Shown here: in pieces, positions 10,376 through 23,019 of the stretch
How positions within the stretch are numbered: position 1 is the first letter of the stretch
How the letters are laid out: each line of letters starts with the position of its first letter
From: Tillus elongatus
Taxonomy: Eukaryota > Arthropoda > Insecta > Coleoptera > Cleridae
Direction of reading: 5' to 3'
NCBI GenBank assembly: GCA_964006375.1
Contig: OZ023263.1
Location: 138,960,173-139,024,172 of the forward strand
DNA length: 64,000 nucleotides
Made by a program: the position numbers and the translations under genes
The notes under the pieces: generated by a model
What the model was told of the DNA's origin: nothing
What the model saw: the letters and a program-made list of their open reading frames with translations, nothing else
Databases searched by the model: none

Positions 10376-11928
10376 ATACTATTATTACATGTCAGCTGTT
10401 TTGTCCCGATGTGGTTTTTGTAGTAATGTGCCATAGTTAACAAGTTAATTGATAAATACTGAAAATATATTTACCCACCTGAAAATTTAGGTCCTTTCCT
10501 GAAACATTAATGATTTTTGTATCTAGTTGAATATACAAATGAGCAAAAGCTATAAATGAAAGAGAAAGAAGATGATAATGGGAAGAATAATAATACAGAA
10601 AGTCTGACAATTGAAAAGTGACAGCTGAAATCCTTCAATTTTGAATTATAACCTTGGAATATTCTATATTGTAAGATTCTAACTTATACCCGACCTCTAA
10701 AAATGTAATGTTTCTTTGTATTATTCGACACACCGTGAAAAAAAGCAAAGTTTTCTCATTTTGCAAAAATCAGAATGTGTCATGCAAATATTGTGGAAAA
10801 AGTTTTTGAATGAAAATTAAATGACTGATCATTCAATAAACCGGGTTTCCGAACAGTTTAAACCAGGCCCTTGTACCAGCAGTATATGTTAGTGGATCGC
10901 CACTATCTTTAGTTGATCGTTATTGTGGCTTAAGTTTTTTAAGAAATTAAGGCCATTTTATTAATTGCCTACCCGAAGTGTCTCCACGAACTTTAGATTA
11001 ACAATAACATGAAATTCAAAACGCATTAGTTCTGAACTGGCCCAAGCAAAACATCTCATCTTCAATGCAACAGATGGGAGCAATATCCGCAAAGAAATTA
11101 TAGCCAACTTTATAATATGCAATCCTGAACCAGTATTAGTAAGGTTTGTCCCTAGTGTAGAACATAAACACATACGGGAATATTTAGCCAGAGAGAGTTC
11201 AACAGTTATTGAGCAGTATAGTGCTGAAAAATTCTTTGTCGTCAGGAGACAATGCGTCAAACATGGAAAAAGCATTTAGTTTACTAGTCAAGAAATAACA
11301 ATCTTGTGCCTTTAGGTTGTGTTTGTTACACTTGCAATTCTTATCTGACATACTAACCTGCCAGTCTGCACAAGTATTTTTAACCTGTACACAAACCATA
11401 AAGACTATAAAGAATGTGCATGTTCTGAACACATTGTTTGCAAAGGTAAATAACTATAAAATATAAGGATTATCTTGACACTGCCATGAAAAATCCATTG
11501 GGGAACCTATTTAAATACTCGAAAAAGTATTTCTACATGTAAAAATACATTACAAACATTAGCAGTCAATGAACAGCCTGCAAAACATTTACACAATGAA
11601 CTGAAAGCAGCCCCAGCTTACAAAAACTTAAGAAAGTACTGTGTTACTCGGACAAGCAAAACAATGGCATTGGGCTCGATAAATCTAGCAGCTACACTTT
11701 TAGACAGCTCAAGTCAAACATGTTACTTAAGTTCTCATGAACAGGCGGAGGCAATGAAGTTTATCCATAAAGTTTTACAATCCAAGAATACAGATACAAA
11801 CAGAATTACATCCGAGTTGACTAATTACTGCGCAAGAGAATGAAGACTATGGAGCAAGCAGTTTGTGCGGTGGAAATAAATTTATCACAGTAGTTCCCTT
11901 TCAGAACTTGTAGTATGCATATTAACTG
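10376..11928. other. intronic sequence with decayed coding-like pieces
   Basis: Short + strand stretches (for example about 11080-11275 and 11560-11840) read as protein-like sequence interrupted by stops, suggesting a very old transposon. I could not assign a family. Confidence 0.3.
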
Positions 11929-11939
11929 CACTGTGAGCT

Positions 11940-12196
11940 GAGGTTAGGTTCGGTTTGAATGTGAGTGGTCCATATCGGTCCCTCCACCGTGACCATAAGG
12001 TCTATTGTGGCTCACGCCTAATGTCTATATTTCGGCCAACAAATCCAGCCTCCTACAGAGGTCGATAACCTTTGTGGGCGAAAGTTGATCCAGATCCTCT
12101 GGAGCAAGCTTTACCTTGCCAAAGAGCAGGTGTCTAGTCCTGTCCGCTGCCGGACAGGAACACAGCACGTGCTCTGCTGTCTCGTGATTCTCCATA
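11940..12196 (-). mobile_element. 5'-truncated R1/I-type LINE fragment with TSD
   Basis: The - strand encodes the C-terminal CCHC-like tail of a LINE ORF2 (CMENHETAEHVLCSCPA, then DLDQLSP), followed by a short 3' UTR containing GGTTAGGTT. The fragment is framed by a perfect 11-bp duplication CACTGTGAGCT at 11929-11939 and 12197-12207. It is therefore a complete insertion of about 257 bp made by target-primed reverse transcription that stopped early. Confidence 0.82.
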
Positions 12197-12207
12197 CACT
12201 GTGAGCT

Positions 12208-12809
12208 TAGCTGCAACTGAAAGATCATTTAGTACGTTTAATTGGATTTATAATAAAACGATGCGGTTTTACTCATAAACCACATGACATATTCACAATC
12301 TGATTGTTGATAAATTTAAATTGAAGTACTTTCAGAAAAACAACTATATATTTAAGGTATAAATAATTGGGCTGCTTTTGTAAAATCTTGATAAATAAAT
12401 TATTATACACAAAAAAGTAAGTATTAAGCAAAATAAAAATGCCACAGAAAACTTCAGAGAAACAAGTTTTTAACTGTACTATTATAAACTATATGTTTGG
12501 AAGAAATACATTGAGTGTTGAAATTAGTATTAGGTAAAGCAAACACTATAGTAAAAGGTTATGAAATGTTAGAAACTTTTTTTCATTGAATTTATATTTT
12601 ATATTCTGTAATTTGCTGGAATTATAAAAAATGCGAAAAACCATAGTGTATATGAAATAACAATAAAGAAATAAAAAACTACACAGTATAATTTCACAAT
12701 GCAGTAAGAGCAATTAACAGGAGCTTTTCCTCTGCTTTTTAGCGAATTTTTATTCTAAAAAAATCGCAAAGAAAGTTTTTATTTTAAAAAAATCATAGAG
12801 AGGTAGTGA
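12208..12809. other. intronic AT-rich sequence
   Basis: No gene or repeat recognised. Confidence 0.4.
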
Positions 12810-15010
12810 GACTTTGCAAATTTTTGGCTGTGACGCGCCTGGGAAGGATGCGCTCAGATGCTGAAACCAGACCACGACCTTTGAAAATTGTGTTGCAAAG
12901 TCAGGACGCAGCATGAAGAGTTTTGAGGGGCAAGACTCGGCTGGCTGGGGATTCACGGTACGGTAATATAAAAATTCATGACGTCCAGGCAGCTCAACTA
13001 CCTGAACCATTTGAGAGACACTTTGCAAGGGCGTGTTGACGCGGGGGAGACAAATTTGACCATTAAGTACAAAAATGGTGTTCCTTATATAGTTCAAGCA
13101 AATATCCAAAAAAACTGACGGCTTCTGCGATAGACTGGACTTTACATTACACCAATATTAATTTTCTGTTAGCCAAGTTTGATGTGTTTTAAATTTTTGT
13201 TCAGACATATCAGCCAGCTTGTATGTTTCTAGCGGAAACACGGCTGTCTTCTTCTGTACTAGACAGCCTAATTGCGGTACCAGATTATTCAGTTTACCGC
13301 ATATACATAAGGGATGCCGTTTGTGAGGATTTCCGGATTCAGACTGTCCCTTTTAGCAGTCCCGGCTGCGAATGCATTGCAATGAATCTGTCTTCTTCGA
13401 CGCTGTCATTCACTGTTGCTTGTGTTTACAGACCTTTCCCTCGACCAAAGGTCCATCTTGACAGGCCACTATTTCATGCTGTGGGCCATCTCGCAGAACT
13501 TCATCATAATCTGGTGCTGGTCGGTGACTTTAACATGCCCTATGTCACTTGGCCAGTTTGATGCGTCATCCCAACCACTTATCGAAGCAATGGAGAAGGG
13601 AGGCCTCGTACAGCATGTATCTTGCAACACCAGATTTAGAGTAAATCAACATCCGTCCCTCCTCGACCTTTCATTTACCAATGCCAGCGAACGTATTACC
13701 GCTGCCAAATACTTGCCACCATTCACAAAATCGGACCATTGTGTGTTGTCCTTCACCCTACAAGCTGTAACTCGGCCACCTAACACCCGAAACAACCTCA
13801 AAATTCTTAAAGTCGTTGACTATGAGCAGTTAAGTCAAGCACTTTCTTTGCTAGATTGGGATGGCATCCTAAGTGGCCTCTAGGTGAGCGAGCAATGGAA
13901 CTATCTTTATCTGGTTTTATTTGATAATATCGATAAGTATTCTCATAGCAGAGTCATTAAAGTTAACCTCACTAAGCCCTGGATAACAAAATCCCTTTCA
14001 GAATTAATCCGTAGAAAGTATTTGACCGAGTACCTTTGAGGTGCCTTTGTGCAAAGCTGCCATCTTGCGGAATTGGTGGAGATCTGCTTTTGTGGATTAG
14101 AGCTTTCCTGCGTAACCGAACTTTTCGTGTACGCATGAATGGTGCATATTCTGCTCCTCGACCTGTGGTGAGTGGTGTTCCCCAAGGCTCAGTCCTCGGG
14201 CTCCTGCTGTTCTTGGTATACACCAACGATCTCCCACTGATTATCAGGTCTGAATGTGCTTCTTTTGCAGACGACATCAAGTTATACAACGACCCACTCG
14301 TTTATCACAGTGATATCAAGGAAGCCCTGCTTAAGCTGGATGATTGGTGCAAGTCATGGTTGCTTTCCCTGAACGCGTCAAAGTGTTCAGTGTTGCACAT
14401 TGGCAGAAACAATCCCAAAATACCATACTACATTACTGGAACTCAGGGTGCAACAGTTAATCAACAGTCATCGTTACTGAAGACTTGAACTGGTCTGCAC
14501 ATGTGTCCAGTATCTGTTCCAAAGCAAATCGTATCCTGTACATGATCCGTAAGTTTTTTCACCATATTAACCCTCAGTGTGCTACACTTGTGTACACTAC
14601 ATACATTAGACCTCTAATGGAGTATTGTGGGCCAGCCTGGTACCCAGATCTATCAAGAGACAATGACTGACTGGAAAGAGTGCAGTGAGCAGCAAGTCGA
14701 CTACTTTATGGCATTCTTAAGCCTAGCTATGAGGTTAGGTTACAAATCTGGGACATGACATCATTTGCTGAGACATGAACGAGGTGACCTGATTTTCACG
14801 TATCGTGTCTTACATGGCCTCACAGGAATACCGTTGGATAGCCTGTTTACTCGGAATTCAGACAGTCATCTCCGTTGGCATGAATACAAACTTTCCAGAG
14901 AGGCGTTCAGTGTTCGTTGTCGACAGAACTTTCTTCCAAATCGAGTGTTTGGCAGTTGAAACAGTCTGCCTTCTTCAGTAGTGAGCGCATCATCTGTGAA
15001 TATCTTTAAA
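12810..15010 (+). mobile_element. decayed CR1/Jockey-type LINE (copy 1)
   Basis: A + strand non-LTR element. The C-terminal end of an ORF1 RNA-binding protein is readable at 12810-13115 in two frames (RMRSDAETRPRPLK, later NLTIKYKNGVPYIVQ). It is followed by an ORF2 whose endonuclease and reverse transcriptase are broken by frameshifts and an internal deletion. The element ends close to repeat B, and its 3' end is not precisely defined. Confidence 0.78.
13223..14960 (+). pseudogene. LINE ORF2 (endonuclease-reverse transcriptase), broken
   Basis: Pieces lie in order on the + strand. The APE-type endonuclease has ETRL near 13235 and LVGDFNMP near 13520; after a frameshift it ends with LDLSFTNA and KSDHCVL (13660-13750). 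A deletion around 13880-14030 removes the RT fingers. RT resumes at 14036 with GVPQGSVLG and catalytic FADDIKLY near 14265. The thumb and C-terminal region continue at 14485-14670 and 14765-14959 in other frames. At least four frame breaks make it inactive. CR1/Jockey group placement is by motif style only. Confidence 0.8.
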
Positions 15011-15159
15011 AGACAATATGACCTAATGTGACTTTCGTATTCGAAAGTTTTGTTTGTGTTTGTAAGTTTAGTAATTTTTCTGATTTGTGCTATGTTCTGG
15101 TTGTGCGCATCTAGCCATTGCAAACACGGACTCTATAGGATTTATCCTCTGCCCGTATT

Positions 15160-15570
<411 letters not shown>

Positions 15571-15865
15571 GCCTTATTTCCATATTTTAAATGATGGTAA
15601 ACAGAGAATAGTTGCTCTTTTGTTTTGTGTCGTTTTGAGCTGTTTTTTTGTGCTTGATTTTGCTGATTTTTTCTGCAGTGCTTGTGTGTGAGACACTGTT
15701 GGTTGTGCTGCATGTTATTTTGCATGTACTAGTTGACAAACTACCAGAAATTTGTGGTTTTCTATTGAGGTTTGGACAAGAGCTGAATAAAAACTTATCT
15801 AGTGATAGAGATAAGGATTCCAACAGTTGATTGTTTTTGGTTGTTAGTAATATACACTGCCTACC

Positions 15866-16850
15866 ATGGAATGTGCGGGATGCAAGAATACACTGTCATC
15901 TGAAGAAGTGAAATTGAAAATGGTTTGTGACTGTTGCAGTGCTGCTTATTGTTCCGGCTGCTCTGGACTTAATGCCACTGAAAGCAGGGTCACTCGGATG
16001 GCTGCTGGCAACAAGAAGATGAAATTCTACTGTGATGATTGTCTCCTAATTGTAAATGACCGTATCTCTAATTTTAAGGCTTGTTCTAGTGAGTTGGTCA
16101 GGAAGTTTGTTTATGATTTGAATATTGTGGGAGATGAAATTGTGCGTCAAATGAGGCAGGTCTTTGATGAGCAGATTCATGCTTTGAGTAAAGAGTTTTC
16201 ACATGAAATATCTAAAATGAAAACTCAGATCGATGTCTTGACTAAGTCTAATGTTGACCTGTTGAGGTGTAGTGAGGGTCATGAGGAGGGCAGAGGGAGC
16301 GGTTTGTCCAGGTCTGGTCCTCCTGTTAAGCCAGCTACCAGTGTTACTAAGGCAGGTTGCCCCAGAGAGTGCACGATACAGACATCAACCAGGAAGCAGA
16401 TATCCAGGGCAGGCGGCATTACTTCGGTTTCTGGGCAGGCACAGGGATCTTCTTCGGCTTTTGATGGTGATACTCGTCGCTCCAAGGGACCTGTGAGGAT
16501 TCCAGTGTCGGCTGTTCATGGGCCTGTTGGACGTATGGCCCCCATCATGTAAGGGTAGTTCCACTTCTATTCTGCAGCACTTCGGAGACGATGGATACAC
16601 GTTAATAGTGTGCAGCCAGGCACTACTGTTGAGCAGATTGCCAATTATATCAAGGATGAGTTAGGCGTGTAAGAAGTAAATATACTGCCTTTGACTTCTA
16701 ATGACAATTACTGCTCTTTCAAGGTTGGTGTCCTTGATCAGGATTTTGATTTAATGATTAATGAAGAAAAATGGCCTACTAACATAGCTATAAGAGAATT
16801 TGTTACCCACTCTCGGGGCGGCGCATCTTATTTTCCGGGGACGGCGCCGC
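15866..16850 (+). pseudogene. LINE ORF1 with PHD-like zinc finger
   Basis: The first frame (15866-16552, 228 residues) starts MECAGCKNTL. It carries a C4-H/C-C2-type zinc finger in residues 3-60 (CAGC, CDCC, CSGC, CDDC), then a predicted coiled-coil (about residues 85-130) and a low-complexity linker. A stop interrupts the frame. The C-terminal domain continues in other frames at about 16580-16850 (WIHVNSVQPGTTVEQIANYI, later EKWPTNIAIREF), which is typical of insect LINE ORF1 proteins. The protein would coat element RNA in cytoplasmic RNPs. Confidence 0.75.
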
Positions 16851-16889
16851 CATTGGGGGAGAACTAGTATCTGACTGCTGCCTGATTTA

Positions 16890-18975
16890 TTTTTAGAATG
16901 TAAGAGGTCTTCGCAGTAAAGTTGACGAGTTTTTTAGAAGTACACTTGCTTGCAATTATGAAATCATTGTGTTTACTGAAACATGGCTTAATTGTGATTT
17001 TTTAAACAGTGAACTTTTTAGCAATAATGATGTACCTTTTCGCAGAGATAGGGACCTGTTTTAACTGGTTTTTGCAGAGGTGGTGGTGTTCTCATAGCTC
17101 TTTCGGATAAGCTGAATGGATCTGTGATTGACGCTGTATCGGTTCCTTTCCTTATTATGAAGACTTATGGATCAAAATGGATTTATACGACAATAAATTA
17201 GTGTTTGCGGTGGTATATTTGCCTCATAATTCTTGTTTTGAGGCATAACAAAGTTTTGTCAACAAGTATGAACACTTAAAAAATACGTATAGTGGATCTA
17301 AGTTTTTGATTTTTCGTGATTTTAATCTGCCACATATTAGTTTGGTTTTGTGAAGATGATTTTATTGTGCCTCATTGTGGACAGAATATATGTGCTGAGA
17401 TTGTGACTGACTCAATGTACTTCCTGGAAATGGAACAAATTAATGCTGTGCAGAATTCTAATGATAAAATCCTAGATCTAGCCTTTTCTGACTTCCACGA
17501 AGTCACAGTTGAAGAGAGTACAAATCCTTTATCTCGAGTTGATCTGCATCATCCTCCTTTGGAAGTGACAGTTAGTTTTACGTATCTTCCTTCACTCAGG
17601 AGTGAAACTCAAGTTGAAATATTTGATTTTGACAAAGCTGACTATGCTTTGTGTGAATCAGTGTTTCTTGGATTATGACTGGTCTTTTATTGATTACTCA
17701 AGTGATCTTGATCTGTTAACACATCAGTTTTACAATGTGTTGTACAAGGCTATTAGCCAAAATGTTCCATCTAAAACAGTGAAAAGTTCTAAATATTCTC
17801 GGTGGTTTGATTCGGAGCTTTGTAGTCATCACTGAAAAAAAAAGTTACCGTAAATTTAAAAGAACTGGTCTTGAATCTGATTATATGAAATATTCTAATC
17901 TTAGACGTGAACACATCAGTTTTACAATGTGTTGTACAAGGCTATTAGCCAAAATGTTCCATCTAAAACAGTGAAAAGTTCTAAATATCCTCGGTGGTTT
18001 GATTCGGAGCTTTGTAAACTCATCATTGAAAAAAATAAAAGTTACCGTAAATTTAAAAGAACTGGTCTTGAATCTGATTATATGAAATATTCTAATCTTA
18101 GACGTGATACAGAGTATCACATTGACTACAATTATTTACAGTTTGTGACTAGTACAGAGCAGATCATTCAGTCTGATGTCAGACAGTTCTGGTCTTTCGT
18201 TAATTCCTTGAGGAAGGACTCTGGGATTCCGAATAGAATGAGTTTTAATAATGCAATATATAATAATGAGTCTAATATAGCAGACTCCTTTGCTGCACAT
18301 TTTCAATCCTGTTATTCTGACCATGGTTCCATTGATGTTGACTTTTGTGATGTATGTAATATACAGTCTGCACATACCCTTTCTTTGCATATTTTTACAA
18401 TTGAGGAAATCGAGGATAAAATTGACTCCACTAGATGACAAAAAACGAGCTGGTTTGGATGGTATTCCTTCTTCATTTTTGAAAAATTGTCGACACTCTT
18501 TGAGCGGCCCTTTGTGTAGTATCTTTCAAAGGTTTTTCAATTCCGGTTTTTGCCCCTCACTCTGGAAGTTGTCTACTCTGATCCTCATTCACAAATCAGG
18601 TGATAAGACACAAGTTGTCAATTATAGAGGTGTTTCAATTGAACCTGTAATACTGAAACTATTTGAATCTATCATTGCGGATGAGATTTTAAATATTTTG
18701 AAACACAGTATCGTTGGTGAGCAGCATGGTTTCTGTTGTGGAAGGTCAACAGTCACTTATCTCGCCATTTTTAAATCTTACGTTGCGGATGCATTGGAGA
18801 CTGGTAAACAAGTTGATGTTATATACACTGATGTATCAAAGGCTTTTGACAGTGTGTGTCATACCCTTCTTCTGCAAAAATTGTTTGCAATGGTCACCTG
18901 TGGTTGTTATCTTCTGTGGATTCGATCTTACCTGTCTGACGGTGATATCTTTTATATTGCTATGTCTAGGATGAA
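16890..18975 (+). pseudogene. LINE ORF2 (endonuclease-RT), broken
   Basis: The endonuclease start reads NVRGLRSKVDEF then VFTETWLN (about 16900-16990). The HHPPL region (about 17545) marks its C-terminal end. RT sequence begins near 18420 with KRAGLDGIPSSFLKN and continues with NYRGVSIEPVILKLFE and YTDVSKAFDSV (about 18820), then stops before the catalytic YxDD box. A tandem duplication (17719-18106) and many frameshifts add damage. Confidence 0.78.
17719..18106 (+). repeat. tandem duplication inside LINE ORF2
   Basis: A segment of about 192 bp (ACACATCAGTTTTACAATG to CTTAGACGTGA) occurs twice head-to-tail, with the second copy starting at 17911. The copies differ by a few bases and small indels. 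Confidence 0.88.
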
Positions 18976-19100
18976 AACTGTCTTCAAGACAGTGATTTTG
19001 TTACTTTTGAGTTATTTTTTTTTTTTTTTTTTTATTATTATTTTTAAGTACCATTTGGAATGGTTTAATTCTGGAGGTGCAAATTTAAATAAATAAATAA

Positions 19101-19296
19101 AGTTAAAAGTCAAAATTGATAATTATGATCTGTGTCTAAGTCGTTATTTTCCTCCATTTCGTTAAAATATTAGCAAAAAAATCCATTGTAAATGAAAATT
19201 GTTTGGTATAAATAATAAAGACGTTAGAAAATTAATATAGTAGCTTATATACAGGCTAGTGTATATAACTGCTAGTACATACATCTATCATGTCAA
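19101..19296. other. short unannotated spacer
   Basis: AT-rich sequence between the LINE tail and the tRNA-like block; nothing recognised. Confidence 0.4.
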
Positions 19297-19380
19297 CGAT
19301 GGTGCAGTGGTCTAAGCGGTTGCATCAGATAATCCACTCCTATAATAAGACGAGTTCTAATCCTAGTTAGTGACTTCACT
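19297..19380 (+). repeat. tRNA-derived sequence (SINE head or tRNA pseudogene)
   Basis: The sequence carries an A box-like TGGTCTAAGCGG, as in tRNA-Leu/Ser-type genes, and a B box-like AGTTCTAATCC about 45 bp later. The acceptor ends do not pair well and the B box departs from GGTTCGAATCC, so a functional tRNA is unlikely. It fits the 5' head of a SINE or a tRNA pseudogene. Confidence 0.5.
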
Positions 19381-19644
19381 TTGTATCAATTTTTTTTACT
19401 CTTTCATTTCATTTTACCATTATATGTTCAGATTGTAGTCATTCTAATGAAATTTTTGGCGAGTTTTTGTATAAAAAATAATCTAATAAATAGGAGATGT
19501 AAAGCTTTAAGACTTAGTTCACTTTGAATAGCATATCTGGTTATTTGTTCTTGCCCTAACTTAGTGAAACCGTTCCATATTTAATACAGTCTTTGACTTT
19601 TCCCGTGGCTTCACAAGTAGTTATTTTTTTCTGTAACCGATTTT

Positions 19645-19790
19645 AATTTTTTTAGTGAATTTTCTTTAAAAAATTCACTAATGAGGAGATCGTGACTTTT
19701 GAATTTTTAAAATCTCTTCAAATGAACACGTATAGGCCCCCTATAATGCATATCCGTGGCCAGTTTCAATTTTTATCTGTTTATATATAA

Positions 19791-19877
<87 letters not shown>

Positions 19878-20600
19878 GATACCTCAAAAAATAATGGGCC
19901 TATTTTGATTAAATTTGGTGAGCACCTTTCTAAGTGAAGAAACCTGTGATGAGCACTGATAAGTACACTTAGAGAACCCTAATCACCACAGCACATTTTT
20001 TAAAACCTGACGATAATTTCAATAACGAAGTTAGCGAGCGTCATCAGAGGGTGAAAAATTCTGGGTACCTTCCTTTTGCAAATGTTTCGTTAGCCAAGAA
20101 AATCAGCTAGTTTTTCTCCGAAAATTTTGTGCTTTCTTTAGAAAAAGGTTTAAAGACAAAAGTTATAGGTATTTAAAAAAAAGGGTTTCCTCTTAGAACT
20201 TCAAAGTCGTGAGTTGAAACGTCAAAATTGGCAACATTTGGGCAAAGAGCGTGAAACGAATACGGGTTATGTAGAGAAAATATAGCGAGAAGAGTGTTTT
20301 GCAAACCCTTAAGTTTCAGCTTCAACCGTAATTGCCCTTTTTACTAAAATATTAGCAGAAAATTTATTTTATATAGACCCTTTGTCTCATGCTTTGGCAG
20401 TAGCTTCAATTATAGAGTTTATTGTTTAATGGTCTATAATTTTTAGCGAATGTTTGTAGAAAAAATTCGTTAATGAGGAGACCACCACTTTTGAATTTCG
20501 AAAAGATTTCTTCAAATGAGCGTGAACTAGACTCCTTAGAACCCATATCCGGGGTTAGTTTCAGTTTTTATCTGTTTTCATATATACAGACATGACAGAT
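19645..20600 (+). repeat. (TA)n-centred dispersed repeat, copy C
   Basis: It starts with the family hairpin TTAGTGAATTTTCTTTAAAA (19653-19682), then the CTTCAAATGA..CATATCCGTGG flank, the (TA)n array 19800-19875, and the ATAATGGGCC body. The long distal part (20160-20430) is shared with the copy at 29820-30100. A second hairpin-like flank begins at about 20447 and runs to about 20590, as if a further copy were fused without its TA array. Confidence 0.75.
19800..19875. repeat. (TA)n microsatellite
   Basis: TA dinucleotides in repeat copy C. Confidence 0.95.
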
Positions 20601-20823
20601 TTCTACGGTAAACCATAATATAGCAGTTATTATACAAGATACGAGTAAAAATTGTATTTGTTAATTATAGGCTGTCTTGAGCTTCATGCTCTAACATTAG
20701 TTTTACAATCATAGGTGGCCCATAAGTTGCTGGTGGTGCAAAATTTTTTTTAATCGAACACCTTATATTATTAGATTTTTGCTTTTCCATCGAAATATAA
20801 TACATGTTTGTAAGAAAAGAAAC

Positions 20824-21139
20824 TCAGGACGCAGAAAGTGCGTTATGGCAACGAATTTTCATTATGTTTCAAATTTCAATAGCTCAATTTGTTATTAACT
20901 ATTAAAATTCAGTGACTAGGAAACAGTTTTTTCGGGAACATTTTGAGTTTATTTTCGAAAATTTTTTGTCATTTTCAAACAATAACGTTATTTTGATGAA
21001 ATATGCTACATGTTTCTACTACATAGGTTATACTGGTAACCAAATTTCATGCTTGCGTTCTTTAAAAGAAAAGATATATTTGCTGTTGAAAACATTTTAA
21101 CGAAAATTCACTACCATAACGCACTTGCTGCGTCCAGAC
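20824..21139. mobile_element. MITE with about 38-bp terminal inverted repeats
   Basis: The left end (GGACGCAGAAAGTGCG then CGAATTTTCAT) and the right end (complement of GGACGCAGCAAGTGCG, at 21098-21137) are inverted copies. The internal 240 bp are AT-rich and noncoding, with TTTTTTCGGGAACATTTTGA and a GGTTATACTGGTAACCAAAT palindromic motif. A second full copy lies at 30338-30640, and solo ends occur at about 513, 3354, 9893 and 27848. Confidence 0.82.
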
Positions 21140-21146
21140 TTTTATA

Positions 21147-21393
21147 AAACTAGAAACATTTTAGACAGGTGATTCTTGTCAGAACTCTAGTTTTAGTAGT
21201 TTTTTAATAAGTGGATAATAACTGGTCACAGTAAACAACCCTGTATAATTTGCAATTAATTAAAAGTAGAGTATGTATATATTTATTATCACCTAATTCT
21301 GTGTTGCAATTATAATGTTCTTCAAAAGGGTGGTAGGGTGCAACTTCTTTCTGACCTCAGCGTTGCCAAACAAGGCTGACTAAAATAAAAATG
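21147..21393 (+). repeat. dispersed repeat, copy 2 (pair with 9628-9882)
   Basis: Homologous over its full length to 9628-9882. It starts directly beside the MITE end. Confidence 0.75.
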
Positions 21394-21703
21394 AAAACAA
21401 GACATAGTGCTACAAAAATGTTATTCACAAAAAATGATTTGCAATTTCATTGAGAGTCCCAGTTAATTACAAATGGAAACAAAATTAAAATTATCAAAAA
21501 AACATTTCAATACAGTGGGATAACATTTGTTACAGTATTTAGGACTTTATATTAAAATATATTCTATTATCTGTGAAAGGTTCCTCTTAAATATACTAAG
21601 TTCACATTAGCTATGTTTTAAAGTCTCTAACCGAAACTAGGTTCTTATTCTCTCTACGTTAAGCCAATTTTCTTTAGCTCTGTTTTGACTACCACAAGTG
21701 TGA

Positions 21704-22505
21704 CCCACAGCACCCTCCACTCAAATATACAATATTCTAAGCCTGTCTCTTTAGCCCAATTAGGTGAGGATCGCAGACTCATGGAGGGTTCTGTCTGTGG
21801 ATCTCCAAAAAATATTAGACTGGGGAAGTAGAAATCTTGTACAATTCAACCTCACCAAATCACAGTCTTGGTTTCTTTCTCATAAGAGATACACCAGCCT
21901 TAGACCCATCACAATAAACAACCAAGTTATTCAAAGTAATGAGTCCTTTTCACTTGTTGGCATTTCTGTGTATCGAAATCTCAATTGGCACCAACAAGTC
22001 ACATCAATTGCAGAAGCGGCTGCTAAGAAATTAGGTTTCCTCTCCCGGGCGCGCAAATACTTTTCACCAGCTAATCTCTATACCTTATATACTTCACAAA
22101 TAAGACCAAACCTCGAATACTGCTGCCACATCTGGGGTTGCCCACCGAAGTGCCGTTGGTGACCTCTCTCTCTTTAATAGATATCTGCACGGGCACTGCT
22201 CAGAGTGGAGCTTTCTTCCATAGTTCCTCCACCTGCTGCCCCCAACAGATCTACCAGGGGGAACGGAGCGAATGCACCCTTTTACTGTCCAGGTCACCAG
22301 GCATAGAACATCTTGTTATGCCCGCTCTTTTGTCCCGAGGACTTTCAAGTTGTGGAATTCCTTGTCAGCACATGTTTTTTCTTCTCCCCCGAACCTTCAA
22401 GTCCAGAATTAACGAGTTGCATCTTTCCTCCTTGTCGACACCCACGGTACAATAGTATTTAGGCTGTAAGCCCTCGTGGTGTGTTGTTGAATTTAAAAAA
22501 AAACA
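21704..22505 (+). mobile_element. 5'-truncated CR1/Jockey-type LINE fragment
   Basis: The fragment begins inside the RT (STLHSNIQ-like) and continues through VDLQKILDWGSRNLVQFN, LNWHQQVTSIAEAAAKKLGF and IRPNLEYCCHIWG. A small deletion near 22135 removes part of the thumb. The C-terminal region and the 3' UTR (GGCTGTAAGCCCTCGTGGTG) are followed by an A-rich tail. It belongs to the same family as the - strand LINE at 55625-57665. Confidence 0.82.
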
Positions 22506-22560
22506 TTATTAAGGTATAAGAACAGTAAAACTGGTCTAAATGTAGTATTTGGGACTTTTG

Positions 22561-22564
<4 letters not shown>

Positions 22565-22651
<87 letters not shown>
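22565..22651. repeat. (TA)n microsatellite
   Basis: TA dinucleotide array. Its flanks are not the usual family hairpin arms. Confidence 0.95.
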
Positions 22652-22653
<2 letters not shown>

Positions 22654-22654
22654 A

Positions 22655-23019
22655 TATACCCAAATATATTACTTGTGATATGTTCCTTTTGAACGTATTA
22701 AGTATGACATCAGCTGTGGGTGTATATCTAAAACAAACTAAGTCCTAATTCTTTTTATATTTAGACAATTTTCTTTATTTGCCCTTTGACTATCAGAGGT
22801 GTGACACACACTACTGAGGTCTAATAATACCAAAACCAGTCTGTGTCTCTTGTGATGATCAAAATGCACATAACATACACATTTAGGTTCCTCTTGTGTT
22901 AATGGTCCTGCAATTGAATATTTGCTTTCTATTATAGTTGAGTAAATATAGTTACATAAAGTAAATGCTAACCAACATGCCCAGTACCAAGTTGGTTTTA
23001 AAGCAATTACTTTTTTCAG
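22655..23019. other. end of host intron A
   Basis: About 22670-22810 resembles 21590-21704, so the LINE at 21704 sits inside a diverged duplicated repeat. The acceptor ttttttcag lies at 23011-23019. Confidence 0.5.

Larger units (their letters stand above)
15590..19100 (+). mobile_element. decayed CR1/Jockey-type LINE with PHD-finger ORF1 (copy 2)
   Basis: This + strand element has a 5' region at about 15590-15865, an ORF1 with a PHD-like zinc finger, a broken endonuclease-RT ORF2, and a 3' end marked by a poly(T)/TTATT-rich stretch near 19017 and a TAAATAAATAAATAA tail at about 19086-19100. The end of the RT, including the YxDD motif, is missing. Confidence 0.8.

Noticed and set aside
16272..16600. 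Overlapping small frames in the LINE ORF1 region
   Set aside because: Out-of-frame shadows of the PHD-finger ORF1.
19297..19380. Functional tRNA gene
   Set aside because: A and B boxes are degenerate and acceptor stem pairing is poor; SINE head or pseudogene fits better.
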